A DNA stretch of 56,567 nt from an uncultured archaeon (GTDB lineage Archaea > Halobacteriota > Halobacteria > Halobacteriales > Haloferacaceae): the NCBI GenBank assembly GCA_937138675.1, contig CAKZPG010000046.1, positions 1-56,567 on the forward strand. The letters run 5' to 3'. Positions 11,113 through 20,866 of this stretch are shown one piece after another (the stretch's first letter is position 1; each line of letters starts with the position of its first letter). The translations under genes were made by a program, and so were the position numbers. The notes beneath the pieces were generated by a model. It saw only the letters and a list, made by a program, of their open reading frames with translations. It searched no databases and was not told the origin of the DNA.

Positions 11113-11556
11113 CGCCGCTTGTACCACCGGGAGGCATATATTATTCGTGGTGGTGCGAGATACTTTTGTCAGATACGAGAAATATTAACTCAATATGTCG
11201 AGAGGACCGCCACCGCTCTACCGTTCGTCGCCGACCGGTCGGACAATTCGAACACGTTGGCGGTCGTTCTTGTCGACTGTACACATTCACAGGGACGGTC
11301 GTGGTCGTCACTTTCGGGTCAACGACGGTTGGTGGGACGCAGGCTGCCGCCGACCTCGGGCAGGCCGGATAGTCCATGATGGCAGCCGGCACCCGGGCGC
11401 CTGAAGAGTCGTGACCAACTGCTCGTCTTGGAGTGAGAGATTCGTGCAGATGGTCTGATCATCGGATAGTGACAAGCCCTTTTTGAAATTAGTCTAATAG
11501 CCAACGGGAACGAACGGTGTCGACAGCGATTAGAACCAGCCGGGTCAGAAGTATAC

Positions 11557-11730
11557 GTGAACGACGCGCTGGGAGGGTTGCTCCGGACGTTCGGTCCCTT
11601 CCTCATTCCCGTCGCACTGTTCGTTGCGGGGCTGGTGGGCTACACTTTCCTCGTCCTTCTTGGGCGGGCGGGCCTCATCGAGACGGACGAAGGCAACGAG
11701 GTGTCGGGGGAAGGTTGGCGGCGTCGCTAG
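11557..11730 (+). CDS. Small membrane protein (57 aa, GTG start)
   Basis: VNDALGGLLRTFGPFLIPVALFVAGLVGYTFLVLLGRAGLIETDEGNEVSGEGWRRR*. Confidence 0.5.
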   Translation: MNDALGGLLRTFGPFLIPVALFVAGLVGYTFLVLLGRAGLIETDEGNEVSGEGWRRR

Positions 11731-12674
11731 CTCCGGAACGCACGAACCACCGACCGTGTCGGCACCGCCTCAACCGCCCCGCGCTCTGTCGTCGTCAACG
11801 CGGCCACGGCGTTCGCGAACGCCACCGCGTTGTCCAGCGACTCACCGGCCCGAAGCGCGGCGATCGCACCCGCGAGGAAGGCATCGCCCGCGCCGGTCGT
11901 GTCAACTGTCTCAACGTCGTAGCCCGGCTGTGCTACCTCGGTCGTCCCGGGCCACGCGCCCGCTGAGGTTGCATAGGCGCCGTCCGCGCCCAGCGTCAAG
12001 AGTATAGTGTGTGGGCCGACGTCGGCGACCGCAGCCGCGACGTCGGTCGGGTCGCCGTTGACGGCGAAGCCAGCCTCGGCGAGGTCGGCAGGTGACGCCT
12101 TTACCACGTCTGCGAGCCCTAGCATCGTTCGTACCGACCGTCCGTAGTCAAATTCGGTCCATAGTTCTGGCCGGGCGTTGGGGTCAAACGACACCGTGAT
12201 ACCGGCGCGCGAGGCGCGCCGCGCCAGTCTGAGCGTCGCCGACCGCGAAGGGTCTGCGGCCAGGAGGAGCCCCCCGACGTGGACCCAGTCGACGCCAGAG
12301 AGCGGGATGTCGCCGGCCCGGTCCGGACTCAGCCGGGTGTCCGCGCTTCCGTCCCGGTAGAAGCTGAACGCGCGCTCGCCGGACTCGTCGAGCGAGACGA
12401 ACGCCAGTCCTGTCCGTGCCTCATCGTCGCGCTCCACCAAGTCGGTCAGCACACCCTCGTCCGCAAGTCGCCCAACTAGAAAGTCGCCGAACGGGTCCGC
12501 GCCGACACGGGTCCAAAACAACGGCGAGTCACCGAGTCTCGACAGTCCGACCGCGACGTTTGCCGGGCCGCCACCGAACCGTCGGTCGAATCGGTCCACT
12601 TGGGAAAGTGGAGCGGGCCCGGCCGGGAGCATGTCGACCAGCGTCTCGCCTACTACCAGCGCCCGGTCGGTCAT
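11727..12674 (-). CDS. PfkB-family carbohydrate kinase
   Basis: VGETLVDMLP, RFGGGPANVAVGLSRLG, DTTGAGDAFLAGAIAAL. Confidence 0.9.
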   Translation of the reverse strand: MTDRALVVGETLVDMLPAGPAPLSQVDRFDRRFGGGPANVAVGLSRLGDSPLFWTRVGADPFGDFLVGRLADEGVLTDLVERDDEARTGLAFVSLDESGERAFSFYRDGSADTRLSPDRAGDIPLSGVDWVHVGGLLLAADPSRSATLRLARRASRAGITVSFDPNARPELWTEFDYGRSVRTMLGLADVVKASPADLAEAGFAVNGDPTDVAAAVADVGPHTILLTLGADGAYATSAGAWPGTTEVAQPGYDVETVDTTGAGDAFLAGAIAALRAGESLDNAVAFANAVAALTTTERGAVEAVPTRSVVRAFRS

Positions 12675-12802
12675 CGGTGTGGCACCATGCGGCTATAAGC
12701 CGCCCGCTGTGGTTTACTGTTTATCACTGTCGGCGCCGGACCCGAGACATAATCGGTGACGCGACGACGGGGTTCGACCGGGCTGACGTCAACCGAGCCG
12801 CA

Positions 12803-13168
12803 GTGACCAACGACGTCTCGCCCGGGAAACTGTATGATCTGCTAGGGGCCCGCAAGCGGCTCGTGCGCGAAACGCCCGGTACCGGTGGCGTCGCGGGACT
12901 GCTCTACGAGTGGCGTCGAGCGTTCGGCCGCGACCCAGTGGTGGCCCGCAACCGGACGGCGTTCCACCTCGCGGTCAAGCCCCACGTTTGGACCGAGTAT
13001 ACGAGGGCCCTCGGAACGGGCGGGACGGCGAATGCGGCGCTCCGTGCAGTCCACACAGCGACCGTTGTCGGAGACCACTGCAGACGACCGCGTACCGATG
13101 GTTATCTGGCGGGCGTAGCCCACCCAATTCCAACCAGAGAGTTATCACGGCGCACGGTCTACTTTTGA
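12803..13168 (+). CDS. Conserved-looking hypothetical protein
   Basis: GTG start; VTNDVSPGKLYDLLGARKRLVRETPGTGGVAGLLYEWRRAFGRDPVVARNRTAFHLAVKPHVWTEY…. Confidence 0.5.
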   Translation: MTNDVSPGKLYDLLGARKRLVRETPGTGGVAGLLYEWRRAFGRDPVVARNRTAFHLAVKPHVWTEYTRALGTGGTANAALRAVHTATVVGDHCRRPRTDGYLAGVAHPIPTRELSRRTVYF

Positions 13169-13172
13169 TCGG

Positions 13173-13970
13173 ATGGGAGTTCGTCGACTGGTACGGGGCC
13201 GTATCGAGTGGCCCCGGCTCGAGGAAGTGGCTCGCGAACTCGCCGAGCGGTACGACCGTGAGTTCGTCCACGTGCGATTTCTCGACGCCGGCAATTGGCT
13301 CTCGACGCCGATGGTTGTCGATGAGGAGCTGTTCGTGAAGCTGATCACTCCACAGAACTCGGTTGTCCACGCGGTATTCACGACGGGCCGGAACCTCGGC
13401 GCGTTCTCCTCTGGGGTCGAGGGCTTTTTCGAGCATTTTGACACCCCGGTCCAGATGGTAGAACACGAGCTGAAGGCGACCCGCAGGATGCGCGACCTCG
13501 GGGTCAACGCGCCGGAACCGGTCGAAGCTTTCGAACTGGAGGGACTGGGCATCCTCGTCCTCGAGTATCTCCCGGAGTTTGAGGCGCTCGACGACCTGTC
13601 TCTCGCGGAGGCGGAGGCGCGCGCGCCGTCGGTGTTCGAGTCGCTTTCTCGGATGCATGCGGCGGGGTTGGCCCACGGGGATCTGCGGGCTGAAAACGTT
13701 CTCGTTCTCGACGAGGAGGTGTATATCATCGACGCGACCAGCGTCCGGGAGGACGGTCGGGAGGACGCTTGCGCCTACGACGTCGCCTGTGGCCTCGCGG
13801 CGTTGACGCCGGTTGTCGGGGCCCGACCGGCCGTCGATGCCGCTGTCGAGGTCTACCCGCTCTCTGTAGTGCTGGCTGCGCGGGAGTTTCTCGATTTTGT
13901 GAACATCCGGCCAGACCACGACTTCGAAGCTGCGGTCGTCAAGGCCGAGATCGAGAAGCGGGCGAGTTGA
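13173..13970 (+). CDS. RIO-type / Bud32-like atypical protein kinase
   Basis: Kinase-like HGDLRAENVLV … YIIDATSVR and ELFVKLITP. Confidence 0.7.
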   Translation: MGVRRLVRGRIEWPRLEEVARELAERYDREFVHVRFLDAGNWLSTPMVVDEELFVKLITPQNSVVHAVFTTGRNLGAFSSGVEGFFEHFDTPVQMVEHELKATRRMRDLGVNAPEPVEAFELEGLGILVLEYLPEFEALDDLSLAEAEARAPSVFESLSRMHAAGLAHGDLRAENVLVLDEEVYIIDATSVREDGREDACAYDVACGLAALTPVVGARPAVDAAVEVYPLSVVLAAREFLDFVNIRPDHDFEAAVVKAEIEKRAS

Positions 13971-14304
13971 CGGCCTCCTCGAACAGCGCGACGTTTCGCC
14001 GGTTCACTCGCACCACCGCGTCGACAAGCAGTCCTACGATTGGGATGGACCCAAGCACTGCCTCAACGATTACGTAGATCGACATTCTGGCCAGCCGCGG
14101 CCGGGGGACGCCTGCCCGCCACGCTTCGAAGACGATGTAGGCCGACAGAACCGCGCCAACGAGGCCGCCGGCTGCCGGAAGCGCCGAGAACACTGGGTCG
14201 AGGCCGACGCGGATCCCGCCGGGAAGGCGGACGGCATCGTCAAGCACGTTCGCGAGCCACCGTGCACGCTGGAGGCCAGGCGGATCTGTCTGATACACGT
14301 TCAT
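13939..14304 (-). CDS. DUF4112 domain membrane protein
   Basis: ARWLANVLDDAVRLPGGIRVGLDPVFSALPAAGGLVGAVLSAYIV…VLGSIPIVGLLVDAVVRVNRRN. Confidence 0.85.
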   Translation of the reverse strand: MNVYQTDPPGLQRARWLANVLDDAVRLPGGIRVGLDPVFSALPAAGGLVGAVLSAYIVFEAWRAGVPRPRLARMSIYVIVEAVLGSIPIVGLLVDAVVRVNRRNVALFEEAVNSPASRSRP

Positions 14305-14519
14305 ATAGCAGGCAGGGCGGCGGCTTGAACCCGCGTACCGCTCTCAGACGTGGAAGACAAGACGAGACGAGACGAGGGGTGGTGTGGGGAGGCGGGCCGG
14401 GAGGCGCCGGGCGTTTTGATTTGCCGACTCGCGACGAGAAAAGCGTCGGTGCGTCGGCATTTGTTATAAACAGCTGGAGTGGTTTAAACACTCCGGCTCT
14501 GGGAACTTCTACTAGTGAG

Positions 14520-14945
14520 TCAGGCAGTCAAACCGAGGTCGCGCCGGAGCGCGGATTCCAGGTTCGACAGTTCGTCGTCGAAGTTCTTCTCAAAGAAGCG
14601 CTCGACACCCGGGAGCCGACCGTCGACGACGAACTCGTTGACGAGCCGACAACCCCCTTCGGTCTCCTTGATGGTGTGTTCCCCGCGGACCCGGAACACC
14701 CGTGAGGTGCCGACGAACTGGACGTAGTGGGGCGGGTTGCGTGCGGTCTCCTCTGTCTCGACGGTGACGGTCGAACGGACGATTGGGATGGGAAGAGCCA
14801 CCTGCCACGTCGCATCCGGGGCGTCGACCTCAAACGAGGCGACGACGCTTATCGCGCCCGCACGCTTCCCAGGGTCTGCGATGAACCCCCAGACGTCCTC
14901 AACCGGAGCCGCAAACTCAAATGTACGAGACACCCGGACAGTCAT
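14520..14945 (-). CDS. SRPBCC / polyketide-cyclase-like protein
   Basis: VSRTFEFAAPVEDVWGFIADPGKRAGAI…. Confidence 0.8.
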   Translation of the reverse strand: MTVRVSRTFEFAAPVEDVWGFIADPGKRAGAISVVASFEVDAPDATWQVALPIPIVRSTVTVETEETARNPPHYVQFVGTSRVFRVRGEHTIKETEGGCRLVNEFVVDGRLPGVERFFEKNFDDELSNLESALRRDLGLTA

Positions 14946-14990
14946 CGATAGCAGGTCGGCGCGACGAAGACAAAAGTGCGACGGGTCAGG

Positions 14991-15215
14991 TCAGGCAGGC
15001 GTCACACGCCACGTCGTCGATCGGGCGCGGCCCCACTTCTCGATCTCGACGTCGTCGGACTTGTCTGCCAGTGCCGACAGCCGGGAGCCCACCTGTTTTG
15101 CCGACATCCCGAGTGCGTCGGCGATATTCTTCGCCCGGAAGTAGCGGTCGCCACGGGCCACGCTATCGTGGAGGTACGCGACGATCCGTTGTTCGTCCTC
15201 GGTATACTCACCCAT
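14991..15215 (-). CDS. Small winged-helix-like haloarchaeal protein
   Basis: YLHDSVARGDRYFRAKNIADALGMSAKQVGSRLSALAD…. Confidence 0.7.
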   Translation of the reverse strand: MGEYTEDEQRIVAYLHDSVARGDRYFRAKNIADALGMSAKQVGSRLSALADKSDDVEIEKWGRARSTTWRVTPA

Positions 15216-15274
15216 ACGTTATTGTTTGTGCGCGTGACTCTTAACGGTTTTCTGCGAACGGATTTTGCCGCCTG

Positions 15275-15463
15275 TCAGGCGTAGACCTGTGCGACAACGA
15301 CCGCCAGAGCCGCGGCCAGCATCGCTACGCCGAACCCCCACGCCTTCCCTATCTGTGTCGGCGCCATGGCCATCGCGGCCGCGCCACCAAGGGCGAGCAG
15401 TCCAAACAGGACGGTGAGTCCGATCCCCATATCGGACTCGCTACGCTGCGTTGCCATGCCCAC
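15275..15463 (-). CDS. Small two-TM membrane protein
   Basis: MGIGLTVLFGLLALGGAAAMAMAPTQIGKAWGFGVAMLAAALAVVVAQVYA. Confidence 0.6.
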   Translation of the reverse strand: MGMATQRSESDMGIGLTVLFGLLALGGAAAMAMAPTQIGKAWGFGVAMLAAALAVVVAQVYA

Positions 15464-15686
15464 GCCTCAGGAGCATCATGTTTAGTTTGTTCGGGTCGCG
15501 GCGACACGACAGTATGGGCGGGGGTCGCCCGCAGCGTGTGTGGCGTTCCCGAAGTTACACCACATCGGATTTACCGGCGGCAGGGTTGACCGCTTACCCG
15601 GTGCGCTGACGATCGGCGTCGTCAAGATATTATAGACATCCAGACGCCGAGGCACAACTCGGTCCCACCGGCAGTGATCTGCGCTT

Positions 15687-16718
15687 TCAGTCTATGGTGA
15701 CGTGTTCAGAGTCTTCGGTGAGCGCGAGATTCGCCGCTATCTCGGCATTTCGAACCGAATACTCGGCGGTTTGACGGAGACCCACTAGCACCTCACGGAC
15801 CTCAAGCAGGCTAGCGTTCGGCATCTCGGGCAGGTCCTCCAGTAGTTCATATTCTGTATCGCGGATCTCAGTAAACAGTCGCCGGACCTCGATCGTCTTG
15901 TCGTAGTCGCGTTCGACGACCGAACTAACCGCGAGCGCGGTTATCTGGTCGACCGTCTCGGTGAAATCACGGATCTGACGCATCGTCGACGAGTCTACAT
16001 CCAGGGTGTGGTCCTCAGCGTTGAGGCAGATCTCGGCGATCTCCTGGGCGTGGTCGGCGGTGAGTTCGAGATTTTTAGCGACCGAGCGGTAGCCGATGAG
16101 TGGAAACCCGGATTTGAGTCCGATCGCCCGCGCGAGGTTCGGGTTCTGGTAGGCAGTGAAGATGAGCCGCAGGAGGAGGACAAAAATCTTGTTTGCCTGA
16201 CGTTCGCGGTTGAGCGCGCGTTCCGCGAAGTCAGCGTTTCCGTGAGCGAGTGCCTTCATCGCCTCTGTCCGCATCGTTGACCCGGTGTTCTCCAGACGTT
16301 CGAGCAGATTGTCAAGAGTAAAATCCTCGGGGTCGACGGAACACCGGATCGCAATCGCGTCCGGCGTCTCCTCGATAACGCCTAATCCCATCAGCTGCGT
16401 CTCGGCGCGGTAGACCGCATTTATCTGCTCGCTGTCGAGTCCCCCTTCATTTTTGCCGACGCGGATCACCCGCCGACCAAGGACGTACTCCGCGACAATA
16501 GCTCGTTCGAGCCCCGACGCCTCAAGAGCGTCGGCGTGAATATGTGCCGAGGTGTCTTCGGTTGACGCGGATTCCGAGAGTACTGTCAGAGTCCCCTTCT
16601 CTCCGGTGCGGATGGTCACCTCGTCACCTTTCTCGACGTTGTGTTCTTTCGTCCACTCCGCCGGAAGTGTCATGGCGAGTGTTGACGGCCCCAGCCGCTG
16701 GACCTTACGCGTCTCCAT
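15687..16718 (-). CDS. PhoU-domain transcriptional/phosphate uptake regulator with SpoVT/AbrB N-terminus
   Basis: METRKVQRLGPSTLAMTLPAEWTKEHNVEKGDEVTI plus PhoU-like helical C-terminus. Confidence 0.85.
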   Translation of the reverse strand: METRKVQRLGPSTLAMTLPAEWTKEHNVEKGDEVTIRTGEKGTLTVLSESASTEDTSAHIHADALEASGLERAIVAEYVLGRRVIRVGKNEGGLDSEQINAVYRAETQLMGLGVIEETPDAIAIRCSVDPEDFTLDNLLERLENTGSTMRTEAMKALAHGNADFAERALNRERQANKIFVLLLRLIFTAYQNPNLARAIGLKSGFPLIGYRSVAKNLELTADHAQEIAEICLNAEDHTLDVDSSTMRQIRDFTETVDQITALAVSSVVERDYDKTIEVRRLFTEIRDTEYELLEDLPEMPNASLLEVREVLVGLRQTAEYSVRNAEIAANLALTEDSEHVTID

Positions 16719-16785
16719 AGAATCATATTTACCTGGAGTATAATGAAACAACCTGTCCTTTGTTTATACACATTATATTCCTCAG
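16719..16785 (-). promoter_or_regulatory. AT-rich promoter region for the PhoU-like gene
   Basis: Minus strand GAATATAATGTGTATAAACAAAGG…TATACTCCAGGTAAATATG; TATA-like boxes. Confidence 0.4.
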
Positions 16786-17858
16786 GCGATCTGCATCATA
16801 CGGGTCTCCACCCGACCCACGCGGACTCTCGTCCACCCACGTAGCGACTCGTCGGTCTCAGGGTCGTCGGTGTCGACCCGGAGGACCCCGAGGTCGTCGA
16901 GCTTCGAGCGGGAGGCGACGACGGTGAGGTCACAGCGCCGGACGACCGACGGCGATATCTGCGGGTTGCCTCGCCCGAGGACGAACCCCTGCCCGCCGAT
17001 GGGCGAGACCACGGCGACATTCTGGTCACCGAGGCTGTCGAGGATCTCGGACTCGCTCGCGTCCCGCGCTAACACCTCGCCGTCCCGCCAGACGTCGACA
17101 CCGAGTGGCGACCCCTCGACTCCGAGCGCCCGCTTGACTGTCGCGAGCGTACTTCCCGGTCCGAGGACGTACGTGACCCCCGGCTCGATAGCCCCGGCGA
17201 ACCCCTGTGCGAGTCCCTCTACTGTCCCTCCGCCGGTCTGCTTTGAGGACTGGAGCGACTCGGCGACAGGGACCGGCACCACTGCCCGCAGTTCGGGGTG
17301 AACTTCTCCATCGCGGTAGGCATCCTCGTCGATATCGAGTACCTCGCGGTCCTCGACGCGGGAGAACGAGCCAACGACCTCGGCGGCAGCTTCGGGGGTT
17401 ACCGCAAAGACCGACGAGTAGACTTTCACGCCCGCGGGAACACCGAGCGTCGGCGTCTCGTCGTCAACTGCGTCGGCTACGTCTGCCGCGGTGCCGTCGC
17501 CGCCGACGAACAGCACGAGGTCGGCGTCGACGTCGCAGAACGTCCGAACCGCCATGCGTGTATCTGCAGCGCTCGTTGGACTGTCACACTCGGTCTCTTC
17601 TTCGCCTGCGGGCGCGCCGAGCACCTCCGTTTCAAACCCGGTGTCACGGGCGAGCGATGCTCCCATCGGGTCGTCCCACACGAGTACCGTCGCCTCAGGC
17701 AGGTGGCCGGCAAGCGCCGAGAGCGTCCGTCTGGCGCGGTCTGGAGCGCGCGGCTCCGCGCCCTGCGCCCGCGCCTCGGCCACCTTCCCGTCAGTGCCCT
17801 TCAGGCCGACGCGCCCACCCATGCCAGCGACCGGGTTTACCACGAGACCGATACGCAC
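16782..17858 (-). CDS. ATP-NAD kinase family protein
   Basis: MRIGLVVNPVAGMGGRVGLKGTDG, VLFVGGDGTAADVA. Confidence 0.88.
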   Translation of the reverse strand: MRIGLVVNPVAGMGGRVGLKGTDGKVAEARAQGAEPRAPDRARRTLSALAGHLPEATVLVWDDPMGASLARDTGFETEVLGAPAGEEETECDSPTSAADTRMAVRTFCDVDADLVLFVGGDGTAADVADAVDDETPTLGVPAGVKVYSSVFAVTPEAAAEVVGSFSRVEDREVLDIDEDAYRDGEVHPELRAVVPVPVAESLQSSKQTGGGTVEGLAQGFAGAIEPGVTYVLGPGSTLATVKRALGVEGSPLGVDVWRDGEVLARDASESEILDSLGDQNVAVVSPIGGQGFVLGRGNPQISPSVVRRCDLTVVASRSKLDDLGVLRVDTDDPETDESLRGWTRVRVGRVETRMMQIA

Positions 17859-17925
17859 GACCGCAGATAGGCGGCCGCGCCTAAAGGTCGTCCGGAGCCG
17901 TCGGGTTCAAGTCACGGCAGGCAAA

Positions 17926-18060
17926 GTGGCGGTCGTGAATCCGCTCGTCGCCCAGTCCGGGGAGGTAGAGATGCTCCTCCCAATCAACCTCGTCGGTATC
18001 GTCGTCCTCGTCGTCAGCCTCCTGCTCACGGTCGGGTGGTTGGTCTACCTCTACCGCTGA
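17926..18060 (+). CDS. Small membrane protein
   Basis: VAVVNPLVAQSGEVEMLLPINLVGIVVLVVSLLLTVGWLVYLYR*. Confidence 0.45.
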   Translation: MAVVNPLVAQSGEVEMLLPINLVGIVVLVVSLLLTVGWLVYLYR

Positions 18061-18758
18061 GCCGCGTCGTCAGGGTGGAGGGTAACCCGTTCGCGCAGCC
18101 ACGCCGCCGCACGCTCGGCCTCCTCGGAGTCGCGCGACCGGACGCGCAGGCGCACTGTCTCGCCTGGATAGCTCCCGACGCTCGTGTTAAATCGCTCCTG
18201 TAGATCTGCCAGCCGGTCTACGAGCGCGCTCTCCGGTTCGTCCGCGACCACCGTCTCGACGTGGACGCGTTCACCAGAGAACTCCGGCGACACGCGCTCG
18301 AACATCGCCTTCATCTCATCGGGGACGCCCGGCAGGACGTAGACGGATTCGACAACTGCGCCGGGAGCGACGCCCGCGTCGTTCTTCAGGAACCGGGCGC
18401 CCTCAGGCAGGTCCGCCGTCCCTTTTGCGAGGTCGTCGGCACTGTAGCTGCCGGCTTGGGTGAGCCACGTGAGCGCCCCCTGGTGTTCAACGACCTGTCG
18501 CCCGACTGCGGCGGCGACCCCCTTCATCGTCAGGTCGTCGTGCGTAGGGCCGAGGCCGCCGGTAACGACGACAGCATCGTACTCCGCGCGATACTCGTTG
18601 ACGACCCGTGCGATATCGGCGACGCGGTCAGGAACGGTCGTTGCCCGTTCGACGTCAACGCCACGTTCGGCGAGGCGCTGGCAGAGCCACCGGGAGTTCG
18701 TGTCCGTTATTTCACCGGCGAGTATCTCGTCGCCGACTGTGACGACCGCGACGCGCAT
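18051..18758 (-). CDS. CinA-type molybdopterin-binding domain protein
   Basis: MRVAVVTVGDEILAGEITDTNSRWLCQRLAERG, VVVTGGLGPTHDDLT. Confidence 0.88.
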   Translation of the reverse strand: MRVAVVTVGDEILAGEITDTNSRWLCQRLAERGVDVERATTVPDRVADIARVVNEYRAEYDAVVVTGGLGPTHDDLTMKGVAAAVGRQVVEHQGALTWLTQAGSYSADDLAKGTADLPEGARFLKNDAGVAPGAVVESVYVLPGVPDEMKAMFERVSPEFSGERVHVETVVADEPESALVDRLADLQERFNTSVGSYPGETVRLRVRSRDSEEAERAAAWLRERVTLHPDDAAQR

Positions 18759-18789
18759 TGAGGAAGGGAGGGGACCTGGCATTAAGTCA

Positions 18790-19605
18790 TTATCCCATCC
18801 CCGGCGGTGGTCGCCGGGAGTCATCGTCATCCACATCAACATTTAGGCCCATCTCCTCGCGCTGTTCGCGTAAGCGGGTGATCTGCCGGCGGTAGTAGAG
18901 CAGTCCGCCGCCGCCGGCGATCAGTCCGATGACCGCGAGACCGCCGAATGCGTAGAGGTCCCGTTCGAGATAGAACCGGACGGCGATCGAGTCGCTCGTC
19001 ACCTCGTCCCACTGGACGACAGTCAGGTCCTTGGCGGTTCGTATCGTCTCGGATCCGCCGGGAGAGACAGAGCCAAAGGGCGGCACTCCAACCCGGCGAT
19101 TCTCAGGCAGAACCACCTCATACGACCCTTCAGTAAAGACAGGGAGAGTGAACTGCTTCGGCGTCGATGACGACGAGAACGCGAGCTGTCCGGCCTCGGT
19201 GTCGCCCTGTGCCGGCAACGAGATGTTCACTTCGTCACGGGTGCGTTCGACGCCACCGCCGCGGGACTCAAACTCCGTGCCGTCCAGCACTGTCCCGTTA
19301 GGGTAGCGGTAGCGGAGCGCGGAGACGGGGATAGGTGACCGACCCCCAAATGGGCCCCGTCGAAAGAGCTGGACTGAGTTCTGTGCGCTCCGGTTGATGC
19401 GGTAGACCGCCCGAAACCGCGCGTTCTCTGTAACGACCATGTGGACATCGGGCTCGGCCGTCCAGTCGTACTCGCTCGCACCGGCAGGATCCTCGGCGAG
19501 CTGTTCGTCCGGAACCGAGCCATCGCCGAACAGACCGGCACAGCCCGACAGGAGGACCAGACCGACGAGCGCGGCGACGGGGAGGAGTGAGCGAGAGCGT
19601 GCCAT
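18790..19605 (-). CDS. DUF5803-type haloarchaeal lipoprotein
   Basis: Lipobox LLSGCAG; C-terminal TM; position next to DUF2110 and TFE genes. Confidence 0.75.
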   Translation of the reverse strand: MARSRSLLPVAALVGLVLLSGCAGLFGDGSVPDEQLAEDPAGASEYDWTAEPDVHMVVTENARFRAVYRINRSAQNSVQLFRRGPFGGRSPIPVSALRYRYPNGTVLDGTEFESRGGGVERTRDEVNISLPAQGDTEAGQLAFSSSSTPKQFTLPVFTEGSYEVVLPENRRVGVPPFGSVSPGGSETIRTAKDLTVVQWDEVTSDSIAVRFYLERDLYAFGGLAVIGLIAGGGGLLYYRRQITRLREQREEMGLNVDVDDDDSRRPPPGMG

Positions 19606-19608
19606 TCG

Positions 19609-20277
19609 TCAGGGTACGACACAGCGCAGTTCCGCGGGCAGGTGCGCGCCGACGGCAGCGAGCAGGCCCGGTGGGTCGGTCGACTCGGTACAGACGACGC
19701 TCTGTTCGAGGAGCCCCAGCCGCTCAATGGTCACGACGTCCCGAGCGTGGCCCGCCCGGTTGACCGTCGCCCGGACTTCGCCGCGGGTCGCGCTGTTGAC
19801 GTTCAGCCGGCCTGTGCCGCGACTCCAGTCGTAGAGCTGGTCGATCTCCTCGTCGGCAAGACAGGGCGGGTCTGCGTTGACGACGCGCAGACGCTGGTGC
19901 TGGACAAGGCCGAACCGGTCGCGCACTTGCGTCGCGGTACCCGGTCCGAGGCCGAGGTCCTCGGCCGCCACTTCGAGCGTCCGGGGACCGACGTCAACAG
20001 AAAGCGCTTCGTCGCCCCACGACTCCAGTGTCCCGACATACGTCTCGTTCGGTGAGAGGTGACTCGGCACCTCGTCCCACTGCTCCCGCAAGAGATTCCG
20101 TGCGACCACTTCGTCCTCGCCGGAGAGGGCGACGGAGACCCAGTCGTCGTCACGGACACCTGCTGTCCACTCAACAGTGAGGTCACCGAGAGCGTCACGC
20201 AAGAGGGCGTCGAGCGAGTCAAGCGCCCGGTCACGGGCGTCGCCGGCCACGTAACACTTCGTTGCGAGAACGACCAT
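19609..20277 (-). CDS. DUF2110 family protein
   Basis: MVVLATKCYVAGDARDRALDSLDALLRDALGDL…; conserved neighbourhood with tfe. Confidence 0.8.
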   Translation of the reverse strand: MVVLATKCYVAGDARDRALDSLDALLRDALGDLTVEWTAGVRDDDWVSVALSGEDEVVARNLLREQWDEVPSHLSPNETYVGTLESWGDEALSVDVGPRTLEVAAEDLGLGPGTATQVRDRFGLVQHQRLRVVNADPPCLADEEIDQLYDWSRGTGRLNVNSATRGEVRATVNRAGHARDVVTIERLGLLEQSVVCTESTDPPGLLAAVGAHLPAELRCVVP

Positions 20278-20814
20278 CTAAGCGGAGATTGTCCCCAAGT
20301 CGGCGTTCAATTCGTCTTCGAGTTCGTCCAGCCGGTCCTGCATCGCGTCCAATAGGCGGTCGTTCTCCATCGCCTCCAGCGGCGAGCCACACTCGGGACA
20401 CTCAAATCCAAAGTCCATTGCCTCACCGAACTCGAAGCGCAGTGAGCAGACCTCACATAGGTAGAACTCGTTCTCACGCTCGTACTCCTCGCGGCGGTCG
20501 AGCGCCTGCATCAGGCGTTCCATCTCCTCCGCGAGGTTCTGCGGGATGTTGTCGTATTCGAACGTCCAGAGGTAGGTGAGCCAGCCGGAATCCTCGTCGC
20601 GCACCCGGCGGTACGTTGCCAGGTCATTCTCGTAGAGGATAAATAGCGCCCGGCGCACATCATTGAGTTCGAGCCCGAGCTCCTCCGCGAGTTCTTCGTC
20701 GGTCACCTCGCCCTCGGCCGGCGCCGCGGCGACCGGCATCCCCTTGGGCCCGACGAGTTCGTGGAGGTACTTTTGTATCACCGGATCATTCAGGAGCTCG
20801 TCGAAAGCCATCAT
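20278..20814 (-). CDS. tfe: Transcription initiation factor TFE (alpha)
   Basis: Winged helix + zinc ribbon FYLCEVCSLRFEFGEAMDFGFECPECGSPLE. Confidence 0.93.
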   Translation of the reverse strand: MMAFDELLNDPVIQKYLHELVGPKGMPVAAAPAEGEVTDEELAEELGLELNDVRRALFILYENDLATYRRVRDEDSGWLTYLWTFEYDNIPQNLAEEMERLMQALDRREEYERENEFYLCEVCSLRFEFGEAMDFGFECPECGSPLEAMENDRLLDAMQDRLDELEDELNADLGTISA

Positions 20815-20866
20815 AGAAATTTCGCCGCCGAGTCGGTTAAAGTCACCGACCCCCGGCGGTGGCCCG

